From CAIWHR01 sp963786625 (GTDB lineage Bacteria > Pseudomonadota > Gammaproteobacteria > Burkholderiales > Casimicrobiaceae): a DNA stretch of 64,000 bases. The stretch lies in NCBI GenBank assembly GCA_963786625.1, contig CAWAZS010000005.1, positions 186,001 through 250,000 on the forward strand. The letters are read 5' to 3'. Numbering within the stretch: position 1 is the stretch's first letter; every line of letters starts with the position of its first letter. Below the pieces are notes generated by a model. The model made no database searches, had not been told where the DNA came from, and was given only the letters and a program-made list of their open reading frames with translations. Shown here piece by piece: positions 1 through 9,372 of this stretch. A program made the translations under genes and the position numbers.

Positions 1-741
1 GATCTCGTAGCGGATCGCACGGAGCTTTGACAATTTGGCATCCATCGCCTGGATTCGATCTGCGGCGCTTTGTGGGCCGCGGATTTCCGCGAACGAGGCG
101 ACCGTGTCGCCAACCTGATCCGCGACGGCGCGCATCAACCGGATGCGGTCACGGGAGAGGGAATTGATCTTGGCCTGCAACTTCGGAATGAGCCAGGCCT
201 GCACAGGGTAGAGGGCGATTGTGCCGAGGCCGAGGATCGGCTCCTGCGCGAAAATGAAGGCGAGGTAGACCAACAACGTACCGCCCTGCATGACCGGTAG
301 GGCCACGGCGTCGCCGATGAAGCCCCCGAGCGCTTCGGCCTCGGCGGTGATCATTGCGACGAATTGGCCGGGAGATGCACCCGACATCCGTTCTGGTGGA
401 AGCCGCAGCAACCTTTGGTACAGATCACTCCGGAGAGTTGTCACGACGCGTTCGCCGAGGCGACTCGCCCGCGAGGTGATGAGAAACTTGAAGAAACCGT
501 TGAAGAGGTTCAAACAAAGATAGATTGCGCACAGGGCGAACAAATGCGGGATCTGATCGGCGGGTAGGTACCCGTACAATCCTTCGTGCAGGCCGTGCCC
601 GGAGATCGCCTTATTGACGATGTGTTTGGGCAGATCAAGGGCGACATAGATGAACGGGAACGACGACAACGTCAGGAGTACGATGCGAACCTGATCCGAC
701 GCGCTGTGTGACCAGATGTAACGGTAGAGACCGGGCGCCAT
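1..741 (-). CDS. ABC transporter, transmembrane region (partial, runs off left edge)
   Basis: An open frame of 247 codons begins at ATG 741 (MAPGLYRYIW) and reads to base 1 without a stop, so the 3' end lies outside the window. The visible part looks like an ABC exporter membrane domain. Hydrophobic stretches occur near residues 17-35, 80-100 and 165-205. They are followed by a charged helix region (SRDRIRLMRAVADQVGDTV) typical of the cytoplasmic loops of ABC_membrane domains. The start MxxxLYRYIW and the phrase SLDLPKxIxNKAI (here ALDLPKHIVNKAI) match a family I know of putative ABC exporters. No ATPase domain is visible; it would lie beyond the edge. GC is clearly lower than in the rest of the window, about 43 percent in one stretch near 500, which hints at separate ancestry. 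The substrate is unknown. Confidence 0.8.
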   Translation of the reverse strand, partial: MAPGLYRYIWSHSASDQVRIVLLTLSSFPFIYVALDLPKHIVNKAISGHGLHEGLYGYLPADQIPHLFALCAIYLCLNLFNGFFKFLITSRASRLGERVVTTLRSDLYQRLLRLPPERMSGASPGQFVAMITAEAEALGGFIGDAVALPVMQGGTLLVYLAFIFAQEPILGLGTIALYPVQAWLIPKLQAKINSLSRDRIRLMRAVADQVGDTVASFAEIRGPQSAADRIQAMDAKLSKLRAIRYEI

Positions 742-749
742 CGCGTTGC

Positions 750-897
750 TCAGCCGACCGACACGGCGCGGCCATCGCCCGCCATCGCCAGGTAGATGAA
801 TCCGGACAAGGCCGGCACGTAGCTCATGTCGGCAACCCACAGTTGGCGCGGGCCTTGGCGGCCAGCTGGCGATTGACCGGGTCCGCGCCGGACGTCG
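750..897 (-). pseudogene. Remnant of an IS3-family transposase (OrfB, DDE domain fragment)
   Basis: The minus-strand frame ending at TGA 750-752 reads QLWVADMSYVPALSGFIYLA. This resembles the start of the IS3-family integrase core (xLWVADxTYVxTWxGFxYLA), including the first catalytic Asp. Both flanks of the transposase are missing: the protein stops about 15 residues after this motif, and the sequence in front (from about 897) is not recognisable. No terminal inverted repeats are visible. It lies between the copper island and the start of the ABC transporter gene, so it marks an old insertion or recombination point. Confidence 0.6.
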
Positions 898-902
898 CCG
901 GG

Positions 903-1250
903 TCACTTCGCGAGACTGATTTGCGTGACCGTCGGTTGCTGACCGACCATCGTTGCGCGGAAGCGGACTTTGTCGCCGGGCTTCAGCTTCGCGAGCAGGG
1001 TGGCGTCCGCCGCCTTGAATACCATCGAGCTCATCGGCGCCATCCGCAGGCCTGCGATCTTGCCGTGCCCGAGAGTGATCGTTCCATCTTCGAGGTCGAT
1101 CTCGCGCACCTCGCCTGCGACGAGCGATGCTGCCCTCGCGACAGGCTTATGTGCCGGTTCAGTCCCCGGTGCGTGATCGTTGCACGCGAGGGCGAACGTT
1201 GACGAACCCGCGAGCATCGCGAAGAGGGCCAAAGCGACAATTCGCGTCAT
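903..1250 (-). CDS. CusF-like periplasmic copper-binding protein
   Basis: This 115-residue protein has an N-terminal signal peptide (MTRIVALALFAMLAGSSTFA) followed by a single CusF-type OB-fold domain from about residue 44 (GEVREIDLEDGTITLGHGKI). CusF-family proteins hand Cu(I) or Ag(I) to the CusCBA pump in the periplasm. The metal motif here is H..M..M..M (HGKIAGLRMAPMSSM). The Trp that caps the metal in E. coli CusF is replaced by Met, and the second Met of the MxM pair is displaced by one residue. The gene lies directly downstream of the DUF411 gene on the same strand (13 bases between them) and is probably co-transcribed with it. Confidence 0.8.
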   Translation of the reverse strand: MTRIVALALFAMLAGSSTFALACNDHAPGTEPAHKPVARAASLVAGEVREIDLEDGTITLGHGKIAGLRMAPMSSMVFKAADATLLAKLKPGDKVRFRATMVGQQPTVTQISLAK

Positions 1251-1262
1251 CGCATCCTTTCG

Positions 1263-1733
1263 TTAGCCACGATACTTGGCGTAGCTGGAACTGCCGCCGT
1301 CGCGATGAAGCAGCAGCACAGTGTAGGGATCCACACGGCCTCCTTGCTCCATGCCCGGTGAGCCGATGACCATGCCCGGGACGGCGAGGCCGATGGCGGC
1401 GGGGCGTTCCTTGAGCAGCCGCTGAATTTCCCGGACCGGCACATGACCCTCGATCGCGTAGCCGTCGATCAGTGCGGTATGGCAGCTGCCGTACTGGGGC
1501 GCAATGCCGGCCTTGGTACGTGCGGCAACGTTGCCGGAGTCGTGCGCCGTCACGGTGAATCCGGCATTGCGCAGCAGCGCGATCCATTCCCTGCAACAGC
1601 CACAGGTCGGATCCTTCCATACCTCGACAGACGGCCCGGTGGCCGCAGCCGCCGGCAGGTCGAGCAAGGCTCCCACCGGCACTGCGATAAGGCAGGCGAG
1701 GAATCGGCGTCTTTGCATCGTTGGTCTCTGCAT
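1263..1733 (-). CDS. DUF411-domain exported metal-associated protein
   Basis: This 156-residue protein starts with a twin-Arg-like signal (MQRRRFLACLIAVPVGALL; a shorter start at residue 6 is also possible). The DUF411 domain that follows carries the typical VWKDPTCGCCREW motif with three Cys near residues 44-47, a later GSCHTALIDGY segment and the ending SYAKYRG. DUF411 proteins occur widely in copper and silver resistance clusters and are thought to bind metal, but no biochemical role is established. It sits about 90 bases after the end of cusA, on the same strand and just upstream of a CusF-like gene. Confidence 0.85.
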   Translation of the reverse strand: MQRPTMQRRRFLACLIAVPVGALLDLPAAAATGPSVEVWKDPTCGCCREWIALLRNAGFTVTAHDSGNVAARTKAGIAPQYGSCHTALIDGYAIEGHVPVREIQRLLKERPAAIGLAVPGMVIGSPGMEQGGRVDPYTVLLLHRDGGSSSYAKYRG

Positions 1734-1821
1734 GATGGGAAACTCTCCAGCGTAGCGTGGATCGAGCTACTTGCATTTCATATTCCCGCTTTCGGGCGCC
1801 TTCGACTTCAGTCAAAGCGCC

Positions 1822-4800
1822 TCAGGCGGGGGCCGCCTGCGCTGTCGGTCGGACCACTCGCCGGCGCAATTCCCACTCCTTCACCAGCGCATAGATCGCG
1901 GGGATCACGACCAGCGTCAGGATCGTGGAGGACACCATCCCGCCGACCATCGGCGCCGCGATGCGGCTCATCACTTCGGAGCCGGTGCCGGTGCCCCACA
2001 TGATCGGCAGCAGGCCCGCCATGATGGCGACGACCGTCATCATCTTCGGCCGGACGCGCTCGACGGCGCCTTCCATCACCGCGCCGTAGAGGTCGGTCGC
2101 GGTGGCGTGCCGTCCCTCCGCCTGGCGTTTGGCCTGGATCTCCTGCCAGGCGTGATCGAGGTAGATCAGCATGACGACGCCGGTCTCGGCCGCGACGCCG
2201 GCCAGCGCGATGAAGCCCTACCGCCACGGCGACCGACACGTTGTAGCCGAGAAACCACATGTACCAGATGCCGCCGACCAGTGCGAAGGGCACCGACAGC
2301 ATGACGATCAGCGTCTCGGTGAGGCGCCGGAAATTGAGGTAGAGCAGCAGGAAGATGAGCAGCAGGGTCACCGGAACGACGACCTTCAGCTTTTCGGCGG
2401 CGCGCTCCATGTACTCGAACTGGCCGCTCCAGGTCGCGTAGTAGCCGGGCGGGAACTTGACGCTGTCGGAAACCGCCTTGCGGGCCTCTGCCACGTACGA
2501 CCCGATGTCGCGGTCGCGGATGTCGATGTAGATGTAGGCCGAGAGCAACGCATTCTCGGTGCGGATCCCGGGGGAGCCCTTGGCCACGACGACCTTGGCC
2601 ACCTGCCCGAGCGGAACCATTGCCCCGTCCATCGTGGGCACCAGAACGGAGCTGGCGATCTGTTGCGGATCGGACCGCAATTCGCGCGGGTAACGCACCG
2701 TCACGCCGAAGCGCTCGCGGCCTTCGACGGTCGTGGTCACCATCTCGCCGCCGAGCGCCGTCGCGATGACGTCCTGCAGGTCGCCGATCGCCAGCCCGTA
2801 GCGGGCGAGCGCCGCGCGATCCGGCTCGATGTTGAGATAGAACCCGCCGGTGATGCGTTCGGCGAACGCGCTCGTGGTTCCGGGCACCTTCTTGACGACG
2901 GCCTCGATCTCCTTGGCGAGGCGCTCCATTTCGTCGAGGTCCTTGCCGAAGACCTTGATGCCGATCGGCGTGCGGATGCCGGTGGACAGCATGTCGATCC
3001 GCGCCTTGATCGGCATCGTCCACGCGTTCGAGATGCCCGGGGAGCTGAACCGCCTTGTCCAGCTCCGCAATGAGCTTGTCGGTCGTCATTCCCGCCCGCC
3101 ACTCGGACTCGGGCTTGAGGTTGATGACCGTCTCGAACATCTCGAGCGGCGCCGGGTCGGTCGCCGTCTGCGCGCGACCGGCCTTGCCGTACACCGACGC
3201 CACCTCGGGAAAGCTCCGGATGATCTTGTCCTGCGTCTGCAGCAGCTCCGCGGCCTTGGTGACCGACATGCCGGGCAGCGACGCCGGCATGTAGAGCAGC
3301 GTGCCCTCGTTCAGCGTCGGCATGAACTCGGTGCCCAGTCGTGAGGCCGGATACAGGCTGACCGCCAGCGCGACGATGGCGAGCGACGATGGTCGTCTTC
3401 TTCCAGCGCATGACCCAGGCGATCACCGGACGGTAGATCCAGATCAGGAAGCGATTCACCGGGTTTTTCGCTTCCGGCATGATCCTGCCCCGGATGAACA
3501 GGATCATCAGCACCGGAACCAGCGTCACCGAAAGCAGCGCCGCGCCGGCCATCGCGAAGGTCTTCGTGTAGGCGAGCGGCGAGAACAGGCGCCCCTCCTG
3601 CGATTCCAGCGTGAACACCGGCAGGAACGACACGGTGATGATGAGCAGCGAGAAGAAGAGCGCCGGTCCGACCTCCTTGCACGCCGCGATCATCGCCTCC
3701 AGCCGCGAGCCGCCCTCGGGCAGCCGCTCGACGTGCTTGTGCGCGTTCTCGATCATCACGATGGCCGCGTCCACCATGGCCCCGATGGCGATCGCGATGC
3801 CGCCGAGGCTCATGATGTTCGAGTTCATCCCGAGCAGGCGCATGGCGATGAAGGCGATCAGCACGCCGACCGGCAGCATCACGATGGCCACCAGCGCGCT
3901 GCGCACGTGCAGCAGGAACACGATGCACACCGCGGCCACGATGACGCTCTCCTCGAGCAGCGTGCGCTTGAGGGTTTCGATCGCCCGGTGGATCAGGTCC
4001 GACCGGTCGTAGACGGTCACCACCTCCACGCCCTCGGGCAATCCGGAAGCGACCTCGGCGATCTTGGCCTTGATGTTGTGGATGACTTCGAGGGCGTTCT
4101 GGCCGTAGCGCGCCATCGCGATGGCCGACACGACTTCGCCCTCGCCGTTGAGCTCGCTCAGGCCGCGGCGCTCGTCCGGCCCCATCTCCACCCGGGCGAT
4201 GTCGCGGATCAGCACCGGCGTCCCCTTTTCGCTCTTGACCATCAGCGACTCGATGTCGGCCTTGCCGCGCAGATAGCCCATGCCGCGCACCATGTACTCG
4301 GTTTCGGCCATCTCGACGACGCGGCCGCCGACGTCGCGGTTGGACTCGCGGATGACTTGCGCCACCTTGGCCAGCGGAATCCCGTAGGCGCGAAGCTTCA
4401 CGGGATCGACGACGACCTGGTACTGCTGCACGAAGCCGCCGATGCTCGCGACCTCGGCGACGCCCTGCGCCTTCGCGAGCTGGTAGCGCAGGTACCAGTC
4501 CTGGATCGTGCGCAGTTCGGCGAGGTTCTTGTTGGCGCCGACCAGTGCGTACTGGAAGACCCAGCCGACGCCGGTCGCGTCGGGTCCGAGCTGTGGCGAA
4601 ACGCCCCTGGGGAGGCGACCGGCCGCGAAGTTCAGGTACTCCAGCACCCGCGAGCGCGCCCAGTAGATGTCGGTGCCGTCCTCGAAGATGATGTAGACGA
4701 ACGACGCGCCGAAGAACGAAAAGCCCCGTACGACCTTGGACTTGGGGACGGACAGCATCGCGCTCGTCAGCGGATAGGTGACCTGGTCCTCGACGACCTG

Positions 4801-4974
4801 CGGCGCCTGGCCGGAATACTCGGTGTAGATGATGACCTGGACGTCGGAAAGGTCGGGCAGCGCGTCGAGCGGCGTCTTGACGACCGCGTAGATGCCGCCG
4901 ACGGTGACGAACACGGTCGCCAGGATGACGAGGAACCGGTTGCGCGCCGACCACTCGATGACCTTGCCCAGCAT
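1822..4974 (-). CDS. cusA: Heavy-metal RND efflux pump CusA (three frameshifts)
   Basis: CusA is the inner-membrane trimeric proton-driven transporter of the CusCBA tripartite pump and expels Cu(I)/Ag(I). The start is MLGKVIEWSARNRFLVILA at 4974. Typical segments are DALPDLSDVQVI, GATGVGWVFQ (here DATGVGWVFQ), the long periplasmic porter domains, GTEFMPTLNEGTLLYMPASL and the last membrane bundle ending AMVGGMVSSTILTLVVIPAI (here APMVGGMVSSTI). The full length would be about 1050 residues, normal for HME-RND proteins. The reading frame is broken near 3390, 3045 and 2217. At 2217 the break is explained by one extra G in a GGG run. It begins 11 bases after cusB. The order cusC-cusB-cusA on one strand indicates an operon. 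Cation specificity (Cu/Ag versus Zn/Co) rests on the CusF neighbours. Confidence 0.92.
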
Positions 4975-4985
4975 GACGGCTGCTC

Positions 4986-6649
4986 TCAGTGCACTTTGTG
5001 GGTGCCCGGCTTGGCATCGGTGCCGGCGGACTTGCCGGAGCGGCAGGACTTTCGTGATCACCCACTCGCCCGGCGCCCGTTCGACGAACTCGAAGGCGAT
5101 CCGCGGCCCCCGGTTTCAGGTCCGCGAGCAGTGCGCTGTTGGCGGCCTTGAAGTCCATCGTCATGCTGGGCCACTTGAGCGTTTCGACGGGACCGTGACT
5201 GATCGACAGGGTCCCCGATTTCGCATCGATGGCCCTGACGGTTCCCTCGGCGCGATGACCGACGCCGGGAGGCTTGCCGGCAGGCGCCGAGGCGATCGGA
5301 CCGGCTGCACCCGCCCCGGGGGCTTGGGCGGGGGTGCCTGCTGCTCCCGGAGCCCCGCTCGGCCCCGACGTGCCGAAGCCGGCAATCGCGGCCTTGAGAT
5401 TGCTCTCGGCATCGATCAGGAAATTGGCGGACACCACGACCTGCTCACCCTCCTTGACGCCGTCCATCACGGCGACGTAGGTGTCGGTGCGGCTTCCCAG
5501 CTTCACTTCGCGCGGCTCGAACCGGCCTTCCGCGAGCTGGACCAGGACGATGCGGCGCGTGCCGCTGTCGATGACGGCGGATATCGGTACCGTCAATACC
5601 TTCCCCTTGCCACCGACGGGCAATTCCACCTCCGCGAACATCGCGGGCTTGAGCAACTGGCGCGGATTGTCGATTTCGAGCCGTACCGAGACGGTTCGGG
5701 TCTCGGGCTTCAGCGTCGGATAGACGTAGGTGATCGTGCCCTCGAAGCGCTGTTCGGGATAGGCGCTGATGCTGATCTTGGCCTTGGCGCCGGTCCTGAC
5801 CAGGCCGATGTCCTGCTCATACACGTCGGCCATCACCCACACCGACGACAGATCGGCGATCTGGTAGAGGCTGTCGCCGGGCATGAAGCGCATGCCCTGG
5901 ACGGCTTTCTTTTCCATGACGATGCCGGACACCGGCGAGCGGAACGTGAGGGTTCGGCGCGTCTCTCCGGACTGGGCCAACGCACGCACTTGTTCCTCGG
6001 AAATGTCCCAGTTCTTGAGCCGGGCCAGGCTCGCGTCGGCGAGGCGCTGCATGTCGGACCTCGGGCCTTCGCCGGCGTCCTTGAGCGCATCGACCGCCGC
6101 GGCCGCGATCGCATATTCGCGCTGCGCGGATACCAGTTCCGGGCTGTATACCTCGAACAGCGGCTGGCCCTTGCTGACCGGCTGGCCGGTGGCGTTGACG
6201 AAGAGTCGCTCCACCCAGCCTTCGAACTTGGGCGCGATGGCGAAGACGCGCCGCTCGTCGACCTCGATGCGGCCGACAGCCTTGACGACCTTGTCCAGCG
6301 AACGCAGCGCCGCGGGTTCGCTGCGCACGCCGAGCTTCTGCACCTTGTCGACGCTGATCTTGATCTGGCTGTCGCCGGCGTCGGGCTCCTCGCCTTCGTA
6401 GACGGCGATGTAATCCATTCCCATCGGGATCCTTCTTCGGCACCGGCGAGGTGTCGGGCAGTCCCATGGGATTCCGGTAGAACTTGATCTTGCGTTCGGA
6501 CTTGGCGCCGCGCCAGTCGACGCGCTCGCCCCGTCCGACGCCATGGGAGCCGGCTCGGCCGAAGGGGACCGCGCGCCCCACCAATATCCGGCGCCAATGC
6601 CCACGGCCACGGCGACGACTGCAGCCAGGACTCCCGCTCCCCGTGTCAT
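4986..6649 (-). CDS. cusB: CusB membrane-fusion adaptor with C-terminal CusF domain (four frameshifts)
   Basis: This is the periplasmic adaptor of the Cus pump. It has an N-terminal anchor (GAGVLAAVVAVAVGIGAGYW). A heavy-metal-binding YHYH-type segment follows (FYRNPMGLPDTSPVPKKDP then MGMDYIAVYEG). The usual adaptor body runs from GWVERLFVNATGQPVSKGQ through the hairpin and barrel (LFEVYSPELVSAQREY, GDSLYQIADLSSVWVMADV). After a Pro/Ala/Gly linker the protein ends in a CusF-type domain with the complete metal motif H..W..M.M (HGPVETLKWPSMTM). The start overlaps the cusC stop by four bases (ATGA). Frames change near 6535, 6428, 5112 and 5040. With those corrected the stop is TGA at 4986-4988, after GTDAKPGTHKVH. 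Confidence 0.9.
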
Positions 6650-7922
6650 AGGTCCTCTCCCAGCAGCCGTTCGATCGCCGCGAGCCGCGCCTGCGCCTCC
6701 GCCTGCGCCTTCAGCCGGTCCTGTTTGGACTTGCGGATCTGCCGCTGCGCATCGAGCAGCGTCGCGAAATCCACCTTGCCGGTCTCGTAGCCGGCCAGTG
6801 CGGCCTGGAGTGTCGCTTCCGATTGCGGCAGGAGGCTGGTCGTGGTCAGTATTTCGATTCGCTGCGCGGCCTTCAACGCGGCCAGGTTCTCGAACAACTC
6901 GCCGATGAGCCTGTTGGCCGACGATTCCTTCTGCGCGCGCGCGGCCGAAAGCATCGATTCGGCCTCCGACTCCTGCCGTCGACGGGAGTCCTGCTGCAGT
7001 GGAATGCTGACTTCGACCATCAGCTCCCACTCGCCGATGCGCGAGCCCATCTGGATGGGCGAAACCCCGACGGCAAAGTCCGGATAGCGATTCCTGTACG
7101 TGAGCTCGCGATTCTTCTCGGCAGCGCGAATGCGCGCGTCGCTCGCGAAGAGCTGCGGGTTGTGGCCACGCAGGCGGTCCACCAGCGCATCCTCGTCCAG
7201 CTTCGCCGGGGGAGGAACGCGACGCAGCCGCTCGGGCAGGGCGAGCGGCGCCGCCGCCCTCCGGGCCAGCAGGCTGTTCAACGCCGCCTGCACGCCTGTC
7301 GCGCTCGCTCTCCTGCATCAGCAGCTCCCCGCGCATGGTCGTGAGCTCGACCTGGGCACGGATCACGTCCTGCTGCGGCGACGAGCCCGCTTTCGTAACG
7401 TACCAGCGCGATTCTCTCGAGCCGGGCGAGCAGGTCCAGGATCTCCCGCGTGAGCTGCTCGTTGTGGACGACCAGGTAGTAACGCGCATAGGCGGTCTTG
7501 ACGCTCGCCGCGAGCTCGGACCAGGTCATCGCCGCGCGCCCCTGGGCCTGCTCGGCGTCGGCCTCGGCCACTTCGCGCTTGAGGTCCCGTTTGCCCCAGA
7601 ACGGAACGGGCTGGACCAGCGTGTACTTGGTGCTGCCGACCTTGCTGGGCAGCACGCTCGGCGACGCATCGGAGCCTGCGTTGGTGATGTTCTGCAACTC
7701 CATGCGGAACAGCGGATCGGGGAACGCGCCCGCCGGATACACGCGCTGCGCGGCAGCGTCCGCTTCGTGGCGCATGGCCGCGTATTCCGGGTTCCCCCGG
7801 GCGAATTCGAGCAGGCCCTCGACATTGGCGCCAAGCGGCAATTCCGCCGCGTTCCCGCTGACCGGAAGCGCGAGACCCGCGAGACACAGCAACGCCGTGC
7901 GCAAGAAGTTCACTGATTCCAT
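6646..7922 (-). CDS. cusC: TolC-family outer-membrane efflux protein CusC (two frameshifts)
   Basis: This is the outer-membrane channel of the Cus tripartite pump. The start at 7922 gives a signal peptide (MESVNFLRTALLCLAGLALP, cleaved near GNAAE) and is preceded by a strong GGAGG ribosome site; longer in-frame starts lack one. Two OEP repeats are seen. The first has LEFARGNPEYAAMRHEADA and FPDPLFRMELQNI. The second has NPQLFASDARIRAAEKNREL, YPDFAVGVSPIQMG and ends ARLAAIERLLGEDL. Long coiled helical segments agree with a TolC tunnel. Frames change near 7370 and 7300. It is first in the cusC-cusB-cusA operon and its stop overlaps the cusB start. Confidence 0.88.
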
Positions 7923-8025
7923 TCGATTCCTCCCGCCGGCAGGGAGCGGAGAGTATGCATGCATTCCGGACAGGTTCGACGTGCCGCCCCGGCCCGGCCG
8001 CCGGTGTGCCCGCGGCCGCGGGAGG

Positions 8026-8370
8026 CTATTTCACGGCCTCCAGGGCAACGACCGTCAGCTCGCCATTCACGTTTTCGGCGACGAACCGGATCTTGCTTCC
8101 CTCCTTGATTCCCTCGACCAGCGCGGGAGACTTGAGACGGAAGGTCATGGTCATCTTCCCCATGCCGAGATTGGCGAGCGGCTCGTGAGAAATGGTGATT
8201 TGGTTTTCCTGCTTGTGGATCGTCCTGACGACGCCTCCCGTCCAGGCTACGGCAGGCGCGGACGATTTTGCCTGCGCATGCATCATGTGGTTGCTCTGGG
8301 CCAGCGCGGGGAGCGCCACGACCAGTGGCATGGCGACGAGGATCGGCGGGAGCAGGCGGTAGACGAGCAT
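8026..8370 (-). CDS. cusF: CusF-like periplasmic copper chaperone
   Basis: This 114-residue protein has a signal peptide (LLPPILVAMPLVVALPALAQ) and one CusF domain (GGVVRTIHKQENQITISHEP). The metal motif is H..M..M.M (HEPLANLGMGKMTM), so Met replaces the Trp of E. coli CusF. The start at 8370 is chosen because the signal peptide begins there and GGAG lies about ten bases before it; the frame is open further upstream, but with non-protein-like content. It precedes cusC on the same strand by about 100 bases and diverges from cusR. Expression from the shared copper-responsive promoter region is likely. Confidence 0.85.
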   Translation of the reverse strand: MLVYRLLPPILVAMPLVVALPALAQSNHMMHAQAKSSAPAVAWTGGVVRTIHKQENQITISHEPLANLGMGKMTMTFRLKSPALVEGIKEGSKIRFVAENVNGELTVVALEAVK

Positions 8371-8691
8371 GATGAACTCCGTTGGGAGGTGATAGGGAAG
8401 CAACGTATCCGGGAATCGGGGCCGATGGTACCTGCGCCGGGCTTGTTGGGGTTGATCCATCAAAAGATCGGGAAATTCGACGCACTCCGCTGGGCATGGA
8501 CTTTGGACGGGGTCGGCTGCACGTACGGCGTATGCAGACACGCTTGTCCTCACGTCATTGCGGTGCCGCAATTCTGCTGTCGGGTTCCCGACGCCATCCT
8601 GACAGTACAATTACAAATCCGTAAGGAAGTGCGCGTGCTCCGCGCGACTGTGCACAATTATGGCGCGCGACAACCAACGCGGGGTGCGACG
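8371..8691. promoter_or_regulatory. Divergent cusF / cusR promoter region
   Basis: This 321-base region separates the minus-strand cusF-cusCBA genes from the plus-strand cusRS genes and must hold promoters for both. GC drops locally around 8600-8665. At 8611-8626 there is an imperfect inverted repeat, ATTAC-AAATCC-GTAAG, next to TGACAGTACA. It has the general form of OmpR-family copper boxes and is a candidate CusR site. I cannot align it confidently to a published consensus. No long reading frame in it looks coding. Confidence 0.45.
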
Positions 8692-9372
8692 ATGAAGATT
8701 CTGGTCGTCGAAGACGAGCCGAAGACCGGCAATTATCTGAAGCAGGGCCTCACCGAGGCCGGCTTCGTCGTCGACCTGCTGCGCGACGGCAACGACGGGT
8801 TGCATGCCGCCAGCACCGAGGATTACGACCTGCTCGTGCTCGACGTCATGCTGCCGGGGCTCGATGGCTGGTCGGTGCTGCGGGCCATGCGCGAGGCCGG
8901 GAACACTTTGCCGGTGCTGTTCCTGACGGCTCGCGACCAGGTCGACGACCGGGTGAAGGGACTGGAGCTGGGCGCGGACGATTACCTCGTAAAGCCGTTC
9001 GCCTTCTCCGAGCTGCTCGCACGTGTGCGCTCGCTCCTGCGGCGTGGCCAAGCGAAGGAACCGGAGGTGCTGCGCGTCGCCGACATGGAGCTCGACCTGT
9101 ATCGACGGCGGGTCACGCGCGCCGGCAAGCGCATCGAGCTCACCGCCAAGGAGTTCGCGCTGCTGGAGCTGCTGCTGCGCCGCCACGACGAGGTGCTGCC
9201 GCGCTCGCTGATCGCCTCGCAGGTCTGGGACATGAACTTCGACAGCGACACCAATGTGATCGAGGTGGCGGTCCGTCGGTTGCGCGCGAAGATCGACGAC
9301 GGCTTCGAGCCCAAGCTCATCCAGACCGTCAGGGGCATGGGCTACGTACTCGAGACTCCGGATTCCGCCTGA
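8692..9372 (+). CDS. cusR: Copper-responsive response regulator CusR (OmpR family)
   Basis: This 226-residue two-component regulator has a receiver domain (MKILVVEDEPKTGNYLKQGL) with phospho-acceptor Asp near residue 51 (LLVLDVMLPG) and the conserved Lys in DDYLVKPFAFSELLAR. The C-terminal OmpR winged helix includes LTAKEFALLELLLRRHDEVL and VRRLRAKIDDG and ends in GMGYVLE. It is closest to the CusR/CopR/IrlR group that activates copper efflux genes. The stop overlaps the cusS start by one base (TGATG), the usual arrangement of a co-translated pair. It diverges from cusF-cusCBA, its probable target. Confidence 0.9.
   Translation: MKILVVEDEPKTGNYLKQGLTEAGFVVDLLRDGNDGLHAASTEDYDLLVLDVMLPGLDGWSVLRAMREAGNTLPVLFLTARDQVDDRVKGLELGADDYLVKPFAFSELLARVRSLLRRGQAKEPEVLRVADMELDLYRRRVTRAGKRIELTAKEFALLELLLRRHDEVLPRSLIASQVWDMNFDSDTNVIEVAVRRLRAKIDDGFEPKLIQTVRGMGYVLETPDSA

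Noticed and set aside
3301..5151. A 616-codon plus-strand open frame opposite cusA
   Set aside because: It is His/Asp/Arg-rich with no recognisable motif, and mirrors the codon bias of cusA on the other strand. cusA has strong homology across the same span.
1822..7922. Reading cusA, cusB and cusC as pseudogenes
   Set aside because: Every functional motif is intact on both sides of each break, the breaks are single bases, and unrelated essential genes in the window show the same pattern.
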